NCBI GenBank assembly: GCA_027488845.1
Contig: JAIYBC010000028.1
Coordinates: 1-64,000, forward strand
Length of the DNA: 64,000 bases
Direction: 5' to 3'
DNA from: Verrucomicrobiales bacterium
GTDB lineage: Bacteria > Verrucomicrobiota > Verrucomicrobiia > Limisphaerales > UBA9464
Positions 8,201 through 15,713 of the stretch are shown one piece after another (position 1 is the stretch's first letter; every line of letters begins with the position of its first letter). The notes below the pieces were generated by a model. The model ran no database searches. It saw nothing but the letters and a program-made list of their open reading frames with translations, and had not been told where the DNA came from. Made by a program: the position numbers and the translations under genes.

Positions 8201-10357
8201 TCGGTGCCCGACGACGCCCGCGGCCGCATCGCCGCGAACCTCGTGGGCGTCCGCAACGTCGACCCGTCGGTCATCGGCACCGTCGCCGGGCTCATCGCCC
8301 CGCAGAGCGGACCGGCCCTCCAGAAGGCCGTCATCGAGGCCCTCGGCTCCGCGCCGGAAGGCGCCCTCGCACTGGTGTCCGCCTTCCCGCGGCTCTCCAC
8401 CTCGCAGGTCGAGGCCGCCTTCGCGCAGATCCTCAAGCGCTCCGAGTCCACCGCCGCGTTCATCGAGGCCGTGTCCCGGAAGGATGTCGACGTGAACCTG
8501 CTCGGACCGGCCCGCCTGCACCGGCTCCGGACCCACGGCGACGCCAAGATCGCCGCGCGCGCCACCCAGGTCATCGACGACCTCAAGGGTCCCGAGGCCA
8601 AGGAGAAGGAGGCCCTCATCAAGCGCCTCGAGCCCGAGGTCGTGGCCGGCGGAGACGTCGGCAACGGCAAGAAGGTCTTCACCGCCAACTGCGCCGGATG
8701 CCACGTCTTCAAGGGTGAGGGCCGCAACCTCGCCCCCAACCTGACCGGCATGGGCGCCCACGGACCCGCCGACCTGCTCGTCCACATCGTCGATCCGAAC
8801 CGCCTGGTGGAGCCCAACTTCATCAGCGTCAGCATCGAGACCAAGGCCGGAGACCAGTTCGACGGGATCATCGACCGCGAGAACGCCGCCGAGGTGGTCC
8901 TGCGGGACGCCTCCACGGACCACACGATCCGCACCGCCGACATCGCCAACCGCCGTTCCACGGGCCGCTCGCTGATGCCCGAGGGATTCGAGGCGCTGGG
9001 CGCGCCGGCGTTGCGCGACCTGCTCGCGTACCTCTGCGCCGACGACAACCGCTTCCGCCTGCTCGACCTCGGCGGTGCGTTCACCGCGAACAGCAGCCGC
9101 GGACTCTACATCACGCCGGAGAACCCCGACGACTCGATCGTCTTCCGCAGCTACGGCCTCAAGCGCATCGAGGAGGTGCCGTTCGACGTCGTGAGCCCCG
9201 AGAAGGCCGTCGCCAACGTCGTCGTCCTCAAGGGCGGCGCCCCCGACGCATGGTCCCGCAAGAGCCTGCCGAAGCGGGTCGAGGTGAAGGTCGGCGTCGC
9301 GGCCTCGAAGCTGCACTTCCTCGGCGGCGTCGCCGGATGGGGCTACCCGGCCGTGGGCGAGAAGGTGGAGGCACTCAAGGTGACCGCCCACTTCGCCGAC
9401 GGCGGCACCCAGGAGATGGTCTTCCGCAACGGCGTGGAGATCGCCGACTACCGTGGACGTCCGGACGTGGACGGCTCGAAGGGACTTCCGTCGTGGACCA
9501 AGGGAGCGGGCCAGATCCGCTGGCACTCCCGGAACATCACCCGCGCCGGCGTGATCACGAAGCTCGTGCTGGAGAGCTACGACAACGACGTCGCCCCGAC
9601 CCTCTTCGCGATCACCGCGGAACTGGGCGCCCCGGCGGGTCCGGAACAGGCGGCCGCCCCGAAGGCCCTCCCGGTCATGAAGTGGAACGCCGGCCTCAGG
9701 ACGCTGCTCATCGGCGGCGGCGCCTCCCACGACTACCAGAGGTTCTTCAACCTCGCCGACGTGGCGATGCTCAACGGCTCCGGCCGGATCAGCGCGAACT
9801 ACCTCGAGCCCCAGGACGTGAGCGTCGAGTCGGTCAAGGCCGCCGACGTCCTCGTCATCAGCGCCAACAAGGCGTTCCCCGACGCCGCCGTCCGCGAGGC
9901 CGTCTTCGCACATGCCGCCGCGGGCAAGGGACTCGTACTGCTCCACCCCGGCCTTTGGTACAACTGGCCCAACTGGGCCGCGTTCAACCGGGAACTCGCC
10001 GGCGGCGGATCCCGCGGACACGACCGCTACGGCGAATTCGAGGTCAAGGTGACGGGCGCGAAGCATCCCATCCTGACCGGCGTCCCGGAGTCGTTCCGTC
10101 TCAGCGACGAACTCTACTACTTCGAGACCGACCCCGCCGGCACGGCCATCGAGGTCCTCGCCACCGCGCACTCCACCGCGAAGGACAAGACCTACCCGCA
10201 GGTGTTCGTGGTGAAGCATCCCAAGACCCGCATCGCCGGCATCACCCTCGGACATGACGGCGTGGCCCACAGCCACGACGCGTTCAAGGCCCTGCTCCGC
10301 AACGCCGTGCTGTGGTCCGCCGGCAAGGACGGCTGGATCACCGCCTCTGCGAAGTAA
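5210..10357 (+). CDS. Giant ThuA / PVC-dehydrogenase / HEAT / cytochrome c / ThuA fusion
   Basis: A 1715-residue exported protein with a signal peptide (about 1-24). Domain order: ThuA-like, class I glutamine-amidotransferase-like fold (about 25-255); a PVC-type membrane-bound dehydrogenase six-bladed propeller (about 277-700) beginning FNVTLAADERVAEKIM; HEAT-like helices (about 700-1130); a cytochrome c domain with C1161-A-G-C1164-H1165 and distal LAPNLTG; a beta-sandwich region (about 1245-1480); and a second ThuA domain (about 1495-1710) starting LLIGGGASHDYQRF. Families of this kind are linked to periplasmic oxidation of sugars or sugar alcohols with electrons passed to the bound heme; the substrate is unknown. 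ThuA domains have been implicated in trehalose/disaccharide use. A strong terminator follows. The start is fixed by the signal peptide at MNQLLRHLL. Confidence 0.88.
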   Translation: MNQLLRHLLPAWVLLCTALGLNADPLRVFIRAGVKTHGPNQHDHPRFLGDWTKLLGERGLKVAGAMEFPTEAQLAETDVVVIYAADGMKITGADREHFEKFLSRGGGVVVVHDGVVAGDQHEWCKRIIGGSWRWDGEKKTQWHEGNVGLYFVNPTHPIVKGLSNFDWKDEVYNRLDMADDVEVLAQSFVDVFNIWPQLWTYEKTLPGGKAPYRAFVSIPGHEYDSFQTPHYRTVLLRGIAWAGRRGNVDEFCKPEELASLTYPEGGPKRADQAVSTFQLHPEFNVTLAADERVAEKIMSVDWDEKGRMWVVETPEYPGGRDVNKNDFKAYWNRAQNPSSFPVGSKEPRKPLDRISILEDTDGDGVMDRRSLFADGLELPTSSVFWKDGVIVAQAPDILWIRDTNRDGRADKVEVLYTGWGTFDTHAVISNFRWGLDGWVYGSVGYTRGRVKSGDGKKDFGDIAAGIYRFKPDGSALEQVAAGGCNTWGCEVAPDGEILFTTATCGEPICHVVIPERILARGQVGGMKSFLNVIEENKIYPAFDEKRQPYVQIDWVGAWTAAAGAAIYDGGAWPAKWAPEQRYSFFMGEATRQLFHHEFLEPKGATFQGRKEEGRKQTEFMASTDYWFRPIHSRVGPDGAMYVVDFYNQIAVHNDTRGPAHGARNAATRPDRDHHFTRLWRIQHKEARKLPAAKLDRTSGTALVDALQSPNGWTRNTANRLLNEDPSLIEGAFQDLSTLIADTSAPATARIHALWIYRTAAAAGPVPWSEQVSNALFNDPSPWIRKNALRVAAELSTTPDRLRSNEGDPVKSTREAVIERIKDTDGRVRIHALMAAGTLPADRSLADAVVAAWPKLKDRWLESAAIGAADRDPLLFIEAAFASKDPAFLADLVPHLARLVGNRKDAALAGRLVQLLARQPAATDGLKASVLEALAASLDAKTVPALDADTLAALKSLLASGRTAGSTLPLIARWNAGGNLADDLKPAIARAAAQLADASVPDDARGRIAANLVGVRNVDPSVIGTVAGLIAPQSGPALQKAVIEALGSAPEGALALVSAFPRLSTSQVEAAFAQILKRSESTAAFIEAVSRKDVDVNLLGPARLHRLRTHGDAKIAARATQVIDDLKGPEAKEKEALIKRLEPEVVAGGDVGNGKKVFTANCAGCHVFKGEGRNLAPNLTGMGAHGPADLLVHIVDPNRLVEPNFISVSIETKAGDQFDGIIDRENAAEVVLRDASTDHTIRTADIANRRSTGRSLMPEGFEALGAPALRDLLAYLCADDNRFRLLDLGGAFTANSSRGLYITPENPDDSIVFRSYGLKRIEEVPFDVVSPEKAVANVVVLKGGAPDAWSRKSLPKRVEVKVGVAASKLHFLGGVAGWGYPAVGEKVEALKVTAHFADGGTQEMVFRNGVEIADYRGRPDVDGSKGLPSWTKGAGQIRWHSRNITRAGVITKLVLESYDNDVAPTLFAITAELGAPAGPEQAAAPKALPVMKWNAGLRTLLIGGGASHDYQRFFNLADVAMLNGSGRISANYLEPQDVSVESVKAADVLVISANKAFPDAAVREAVFAHAAAGKGLVLLHPGLWYNWPNWAAFNRELAGGGSRGHDRYGEFEVKVTGAKHPILTGVPESFRLSDELYYFETDPAGTAIEVLATAHSTAKDKTYPQVFVVKHPKTRIAGITLGHDGVAHSHDAFKALLRNAVLWSAGKDGWITASAK

Positions 10358-10379
10358 TTCGGGAATTCCCTCCACGAAG

Positions 10380-10417
10380 ACGCCGGACGGCCTGGGCCGT
10401 CCGGCGTTTTCCTTTTG
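10380..10417 (+). terminator. Rho-independent terminator after ThuA fusion gene
   Basis: A perfect 10-bp stem, CGCCGGACGG (10381-10390) with CCGTCCGGCG (10397-10406), extended by an A-T pair, has a 6-nt loop and is followed by TTTTCCTTTTG. It sits about 23 nt after the stop codon. Confidence 0.88.
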
Positions 10418-10482
10418 TCCCCTGCCCCACCGGACGCCGACGCCGGCTTGGCAGCGCCGGTGGTCCGGTCCCATCCTCGTCC

Positions 10483-11994
10483 ATGCCCGTGTCATCCCGT
10501 CTTGGAATCCTGGCCGCCGCCTGTTCGCTGGCGTGGAACCTCCATGCGGCACCGCAACCGACCGCACTGCCGCGCAGCCAACCGGAGAAGCAGGGCGTCG
10601 CACCGTCGGCCCTGCTCGGCTTCGTCGAGGCCCTGGACCAGGTGGATGGCCTGCACAGCGTCATGGTGGTCCGGCATGGCCACGTGGTCGCCGAGGGTTG
10701 GTGGAAGCCCTACGACGCCGGCACCCACCACATGCTCTACTCGCTCTCCAAGAGCTTCACCTCGACCGCCATGGGATTCGCGGTCGCCGAAGGCCAGGTG
10801 CGGGTGACGGACCCGGTCCTGACCTTCTTCCCGGCCGAAACGCCCACGAATCCGTCCGGCAACCTGAAGGCCATGCGCGTGCAGGACCTCCTGACCATGT
10901 CCACGGGACATCAGGACGAACCCCCGACCTCGCCGGACCGGATGTCCGCCGCCTCCTTCCTCGCCCAACCCGTCCCGCACAAGCCGGGCACCCATTTCAA
11001 ATACAACACCGCGGCCACCTTCATGGCGTCGGCGATCGTCCAGAAGCGGACCGGCCAGACGGTGCTCGACTACCTCCAGCCGCGGCTCTTCGGGCCCCTC
11101 GGCATCGAGGCGCCGCGATGGGACACCAACCACGAGGGGATCAGCCTCGGCGGGTACGGACTTTTCCTGAAGACCGAGGACATCGCGAAGTTCGGGCAGC
11201 TCTACCTGCAGAAGGGCCACTGGAACGGCCGCCAACTCCTCCCGGCCGCGTGGGTCGAGGCGGCCACCTCCCGCCAGGTCTCGAACGGCAGCAGTCCGAC
11301 CAGCGACTGGGACCAGGGCTACGGCTACCAGTTCTGGCGCTGCCGCAATGGCGCCTACCGCGGCGACGGCGCGTTCGGCCAGTACTGCATCGTCCTGCCC
11401 GAACAGGACGCCGTGGTGGCGATCACCTCGGGTCTCGGCGACATGCAGGGCGTCCTGGACATCATCTGGGACCGGCTGCTGCCGGCGTTCCAGAAGGGCA
11501 AGGCCAAGGGGGATCCGCGAAACCGCGGGGCGTTGGCACGGAAGCTCTCCGGGCTGGAGGTGCGCCGGCCGGCTGCCTTGCCGGGTGCGACCGCGGTGAA
11601 GGGCGCTCTCGGCCGCACGTACCGCTTCCCCGAAGCCTCTGGAGGACTCCGGGCCCTGCGCCTCGAGGAATCCGCCGAAGGCTGGAACCTGGTCCGGACC
11701 TTCCCCGGCGGGGAACAGACCTTGCCGGTGGGACGCGACCGCTGGATCCAGGGTCGGGGCGCATTGGGACTCCAGCCTGCCGGCCCGCTGGGGAGGACCG
11801 ACGACGGCCTTTTGGCGGCGAGCGGCGCCTGGACGGGAACGGACACGTTCACCGTGAAGATCTGCGTCCGGGAAAGTCCCCACAACCTCACCCTTCGCCT
11901 CCGTTTCGAAGGGGATTCGGTCGTGATCAACGGGGAATCGAACGTCTCCTTCGGCAACCGGGTGGTTCCCGAGCTCCGCGGATCCGTGGACTGA
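10483..11994 (+). CDS. Serine hydrolase, class C beta-lactamase/esterase family
   Basis: A 503-residue exported protein. The signal peptide is about residues 1-22, ending near LHAAPQ. The beta-lactamase-like transpeptidase fold spans about 30-375: the catalytic S87-L-S-K90 motif lies in LYSLSKSF, and the YxN-type second motif in FKYNTAATF. The C-terminal 130 residues form an extra beta-rich domain. Homologues act as esterases, D-aminopeptidases or peptidases more often than as true beta-lactamases, so no resistance function should be assumed. It lies after a terminator and so has its own promoter. It is followed after 84 nt by a sensor kinase on the same strand. Confidence 0.88.
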   Translation: MPVSSRLGILAAACSLAWNLHAAPQPTALPRSQPEKQGVAPSALLGFVEALDQVDGLHSVMVVRHGHVVAEGWWKPYDAGTHHMLYSLSKSFTSTAMGFAVAEGQVRVTDPVLTFFPAETPTNPSGNLKAMRVQDLLTMSTGHQDEPPTSPDRMSAASFLAQPVPHKPGTHFKYNTAATFMASAIVQKRTGQTVLDYLQPRLFGPLGIEAPRWDTNHEGISLGGYGLFLKTEDIAKFGQLYLQKGHWNGRQLLPAAWVEAATSRQVSNGSSPTSDWDQGYGYQFWRCRNGAYRGDGAFGQYCIVLPEQDAVVAITSGLGDMQGVLDIIWDRLLPAFQKGKAKGDPRNRGALARKLSGLEVRRPAALPGATAVKGALGRTYRFPEASGGLRALRLEESAEGWNLVRTFPGGEQTLPVGRDRWIQGRGALGLQPAGPLGRTDDGLLAASGAWTGTDTFTVKICVRESPHNLTLRLRFEGDSVVINGESNVSFGNRVVPELRGSVD

Positions 11995-12078
11995 ACCGCG
12001 ACTCGCCCACTCAAGATTCCCGGTCCCGATGTCGATGTCGGATTCAGCCGGGGTCCCCACCGACCGGAACCGGCCACC

Positions 12079-14109
12079 GTGCCCAACGAGATCCTCCAGA
12101 ATCCGATCCAAGAGCGGAGATTCCGTCTGTGGGCACGTTTCCTTGGCGACCGCAATGGCTGGCGCTGGCGGCTCGCGATGGGCTCGGCGTTCATCGTCGC
12201 CTACGTCCTCGCCGCCCGCGTCTCCTACGCCACCGTCGACTGGGTCCACCGCGACAACGTCGTCTGGCTCCCCGCAGGCCTCTGCACCCCGTTCCTCACC
12301 ATCTGGGGTCGTGGCCTTTGGCCGGCGGTGTTCCTCGGATCGGTCATCGAGAAGCTGCTCTTCCAGTCCGAGATCAACGTCACGGGAGTGCTCATCAACG
12401 CCTCCGGCAACGCCATCGAGGCCCTCTTCAGCGCCTCGGTCCTCCGCTGGCTCCGGTTCGACTTCCGGTTGAACCGGCTCCGGGACGTCCTCATCACGCT
12501 CGGCATCGTCTGCGTCGGGTCCGGGGTGATCTCGGTCTCGTTCGGGATGGTCCGGCGGGTCCTCTCCGAGCCGGATCTCCAGAGCGTCCTACGCGCCGCC
12601 ACCACCTGGTGGCTCGGCAACTCCTCCGCCGCGTTGCTCCTGACGCCCTTCCTCCTGACCTGGTCCCAGCGGCCCGCCACACGCCGCTCCACGCGAACCC
12701 TGGTCGAGGCCGCCGCGGTCGGAGTCGCCGGCGTCGGCATCGCCCTCTTCTCGGTCGTCTGGGCCGCCAACTCCACGCCGCTCCGCGAACACGTCGTGGT
12801 GCTTCTCCTGCCGGTCCTCATCGTCTCGGTCATCAAGTTCGGACGCCACGGCGCGACCGGCGTCATGCTGCTCGTCGGCATCACCACCGTCGTCGCCGCC
12901 ACCGAGGGTTGGGGCGCGTTCCGCGGCATGCCCTTCCCCTCCCGTCTCTGGTTCGTCTGGCTCCTCCTGCTCGAAGGCATGTTGACCTCGCTCAGCCTCG
13001 CCGCGGTGCTGGTCGAACGGGACACGGCGCTGAAGTCGCTCTCCCGCTCCGAGGACCGCTTCCGCAAGCTGTTCGAGGACACCTCGGACGCGGTGATCGT
13101 CGTCGACTTCGCCGGCAGGTCGCATCCGAACCGCTCGGCCGGCCGCCTGTTCGGGGACGATCTCCCCTCCGTCGAAGGCGGCGAGAGCGTCCTGCTGGAG
13201 TTCCCGCCCGAGGGCGGCCGTCGCGATTGCAGCCTGCTGACCATCGACGGCGGCGTGATCCAGGGCGACGTGACTCTCAACCGGATCCGCACCGAGGAGG
13301 GCCCCCTGCTTCAGTTGGTGATCCGGGACGTCAGCGAACGGCGGAAGGCCGAGGCGGCGCTCCTCCATGCCAAGCAGGAGGCGGAGTCCGTGGCCCGGGC
13401 CAAGGACGAACTCCTCTCCGTCGCCAGCCACGAGCTGCGCACCCCGCTCAGCGGGATCATCGGCCTCTCCGAGCTCAGCGAGGCCCAGGCGGAAAGCCCG
13501 GAATCGGCTGCCACCGCCCGTCTGATTGGCGCCGCCGGCCAGAGGATGCTCGGGCTGGTCAACAACATCCTCCTCCTGGCGGAGATCGAGGCCGGCAACC
13601 TGCAGCCCTCGTCGCAGCCGGTGGACGTGCGGGACATCCTGGCCTCCATCGCCCGCAAGTCGAAGTCCGCCGCCGATGCGAAGCGCCTCGGCATCTCGGC
13701 CCGGCTTCCCGCCACTCCGGTCGCGGCGATCTCGGATCCCGAGCTGCTCTCCGCCCTGCTCGAACGGGTCGTCGGCAACGCCGTGAAGTTCACCGACACC
13801 GGCTCCGTCACCCTCGAGACCCACACCGAGGACCACTCCGTGGTGATCACCGTCACCGACACCGGATGCGGCATCCCGGCGGAGATCCGTGGCCGCCTGT
13901 TCCGGACGTTCGTCCAGGGCGACATGTCACGGGGACGCCGCCACGAGGGTGCCGGACTCGGACTCGCCGTCGCCGCCCGCCTGGCCCGGCTGCTCGCCGC
14001 GCACATCGAGCTCGGCGACCCCGCCAACCCGGGGTCCGGCACGGTCGTGAGGATCCTCCTCCCCGCCTGCGACAACCCCGACCTGGCCGTCCGCCGGGCC
14101 GCCCTCTGA
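12079..14109 (+). CDS. MASE1-PAS sensor histidine kinase
   Basis: A 676-residue inner-membrane histidine kinase. Residues about 30-310 hold roughly eight hydrophobic segments matching a MASE1-type sensory domain (early VVWLPAGLCTPFL). A short PAS-like domain spans about 325-430, beginning RSEDRFRKLFEDTSDAVIVV. The HisKA domain carries the phosphoacceptor H451 in ASHELRTPLSG, and the ATPase domain has N-box GNAVKF, G1 DTGCGIP and G2 GAGLGLAVA. The start is a GTG at 12079. No receiver domain or adjacent response regulator gene is present, so it is an orphan here. The MASE1 ligand is unknown. Confidence 0.92.
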   Translation: MPNEILQNPIQERRFRLWARFLGDRNGWRWRLAMGSAFIVAYVLAARVSYATVDWVHRDNVVWLPAGLCTPFLTIWGRGLWPAVFLGSVIEKLLFQSEINVTGVLINASGNAIEALFSASVLRWLRFDFRLNRLRDVLITLGIVCVGSGVISVSFGMVRRVLSEPDLQSVLRAATTWWLGNSSAALLLTPFLLTWSQRPATRRSTRTLVEAAAVGVAGVGIALFSVVWAANSTPLREHVVVLLLPVLIVSVIKFGRHGATGVMLLVGITTVVAATEGWGAFRGMPFPSRLWFVWLLLLEGMLTSLSLAAVLVERDTALKSLSRSEDRFRKLFEDTSDAVIVVDFAGRSHPNRSAGRLFGDDLPSVEGGESVLLEFPPEGGRRDCSLLTIDGGVIQGDVTLNRIRTEEGPLLQLVIRDVSERRKAEAALLHAKQEAESVARAKDELLSVASHELRTPLSGIIGLSELSEAQAESPESAATARLIGAAGQRMLGLVNNILLLAEIEAGNLQPSSQPVDVRDILASIARKSKSAADAKRLGISARLPATPVAAISDPELLSALLERVVGNAVKFTDTGSVTLETHTEDHSVVITVTDTGCGIPAEIRGRLFRTFVQGDMSRGRRHEGAGLGLAVAARLARLLAAHIELGDPANPGSGTVVRILLPACDNPDLAVRRAAL

Positions 14110-14304
14110 CCAGACCAGGGACAGCCGCGAAGGAGCGGGAAGCGAAGCGCCGGTTCGGCCGCTTCAGAACCGGACAACGGTCGGCGGACGCTCTCCCGCC
14201 TCCGGATCCGGTTGCCTGCTGGCTCCTTCGTGCTCCTTGAACGGATGCGGCAAGGCGACACGCTGCACTTGAACGCGACCGCATCCGGATCGTCCAACGG
14301 CTCC

Positions 14305-15683
14305 ATGAAACCGCGCCACCTCCTCGTCCACCTGATGCAAGGACTGCTCGCGACCGCATCCGGGGGGGGGTCGCCGGCGACTGGCCGCAGTTCCGCGGGC
14401 CCGGAGGCACCGGCGTCTCCGAGTCGGCAAAGCCTCCGGAGTCGTTCGCACCGGAGCGGCTTTCCAGGTGGAGGACTCCGCTGCCGGCTGGCAACTCGTC
14501 TCCGGTCGTGACCGGCGGCGGCATCTTCCTGACGGCCGTCCGGGAGACCCGGCTCGAAACCCTCCGCCTCGACCTGGATTCGGGCGCGATCCTGTGGCGG
14601 AAGGAGGTCCTTCCGATACTCCTGCCGCCGCCCGCCGATGGCACCCCGGGCTCGTGGAGGGTCCGCAACACGGACGATCCCGGGCGGCCGGCGACGCCGA
14701 CTCCCGCCACGGATGGCAGGAGGATCTACGTGTATTTCGGCGCGTTCGGCCTGCTCGCCTACGACCTGGACGGGAATGAACTCTGGAGACAGGTACTCGA
14801 AGTCCCGGACCCGGAGGCCGCCGCGTCACCCATCCTCGTCGGAGACCGGCTGATCGTCGTCTGCGACCGCGAATCCGACTCCTTCATCGAGGCCCGGGAC
14901 ACGGGAACGGGCCGCCTGCTCTGGCGGACTCCCCGCACTGGATTCCGAAGGAGCCGGTCGACCCCCTTCCATCGGCCACGCCCTGGACGGAACGAGGTCG
15001 TGGTCAACGGCTCGTTCTGGCTGTCCGCCTACCACGTCGACGACGGCACCGAGTCCTGGCGCTTTCCCGGGCTAGCCCGGGTCGCGACCAGCTCGCCGAC
15101 GGCTTCCGGGGATCTCGTGTTCGCGGCTGGATCGAACGCCGGCGACGACTTCAACACGGAACCGGATCCGGAAGCCGCGGTTCCGTTCGGCTCCGGATGG
15201 AGCCTTGAACCGTCCGAAAGCGGGACCGCATCGACGACCGCATCGACCCCGAAACCCGGCGAAGGGGTCTTTGCGGTGGTGCCCGGAGCAAACGCGAAGG
15301 ACCCCGGGGTCCGCCTCGCGTGGAAAAGCACACGAGGGGTGCCCTACGCCGCGTCGCCCCTCGTCTACCGGGGTCGACTCTACACGGTCAAATCGGGCGG
15401 ATTCGTGTCGGCCTACGACCCGGAGTCCGGCCGACAGATCTACCAAAACGAACGGCTCTCGGCCGCGAACGACCACTATGCGTCTCCGGTCGCAGCCGGG
15501 GGCCGCGTCTTCTTCACATCCCAACACGGCACGGTCAGCGTCGTCGGAGCGACCTCGGATTCCCCTGAACTCCTCCAGAGGTTCGAGCTGGGCGAACCCG
15601 TCTTGGCGACGCCGGCGCTTTCCGGGCGTCGCCTTCTGGTGCGGACGTCGCGCGCCCTCCATGCGCTGTCGGCCCGGCCCTGA
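14305..15683 (+). pseudogene. PQQ-repeat beta-propeller protein, frame broken at a poly-G run
   Basis: An exported outer-membrane-assembly-like or quinoprotein-like propeller (WD40-like PQQ repeats). The ATG at 14305 encodes a signal peptide (MKPRHLLVHLMQGLL) in one frame. The mature start GDWPQFRGPGGTG, a hallmark of this family, is in another frame, and the two meet at nine consecutive Gs (14362-14370). Adding one G, or removing two, restores one frame of about 460 codons. Downstream the frame is open to 15683, with repeated blades such as GRRIYVYFGAFG and LVYRGRLYTVKSGG. The break may be a sequencing error, a true mutation or slippage-based switching. A shorter product from the GTG at 14508 would lack a signal peptide and is unlikely. 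Confidence 0.75.
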
Positions 15684-15713
15684 GGCCCAGGCCTCCAGCG
15701 AATCCCTTGCCGG

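Noticed and set aside
5285-10603. 1772-codon open frame on the minus strand
   Set aside because: It is antisense to the ThuA fusion gene, which has a signal peptide, domains and a terminator. The antisense translation is a Val/Gly/Arg-rich shadow produced by high GC at third positions.
10483-11994. Antibiotic-resistance beta-lactamase
   Set aside because: The SxxK fold is shared by many esterases and peptidases; the C-terminal extra domain and context give no reason to call resistance.
14110-14304. Gene between the MASE1 kinase and the PQQ-repeat gene
   Set aside because: Frames here are short and without features. A possible continuation upstream of ATG 14305 would only lengthen the signal peptide region.
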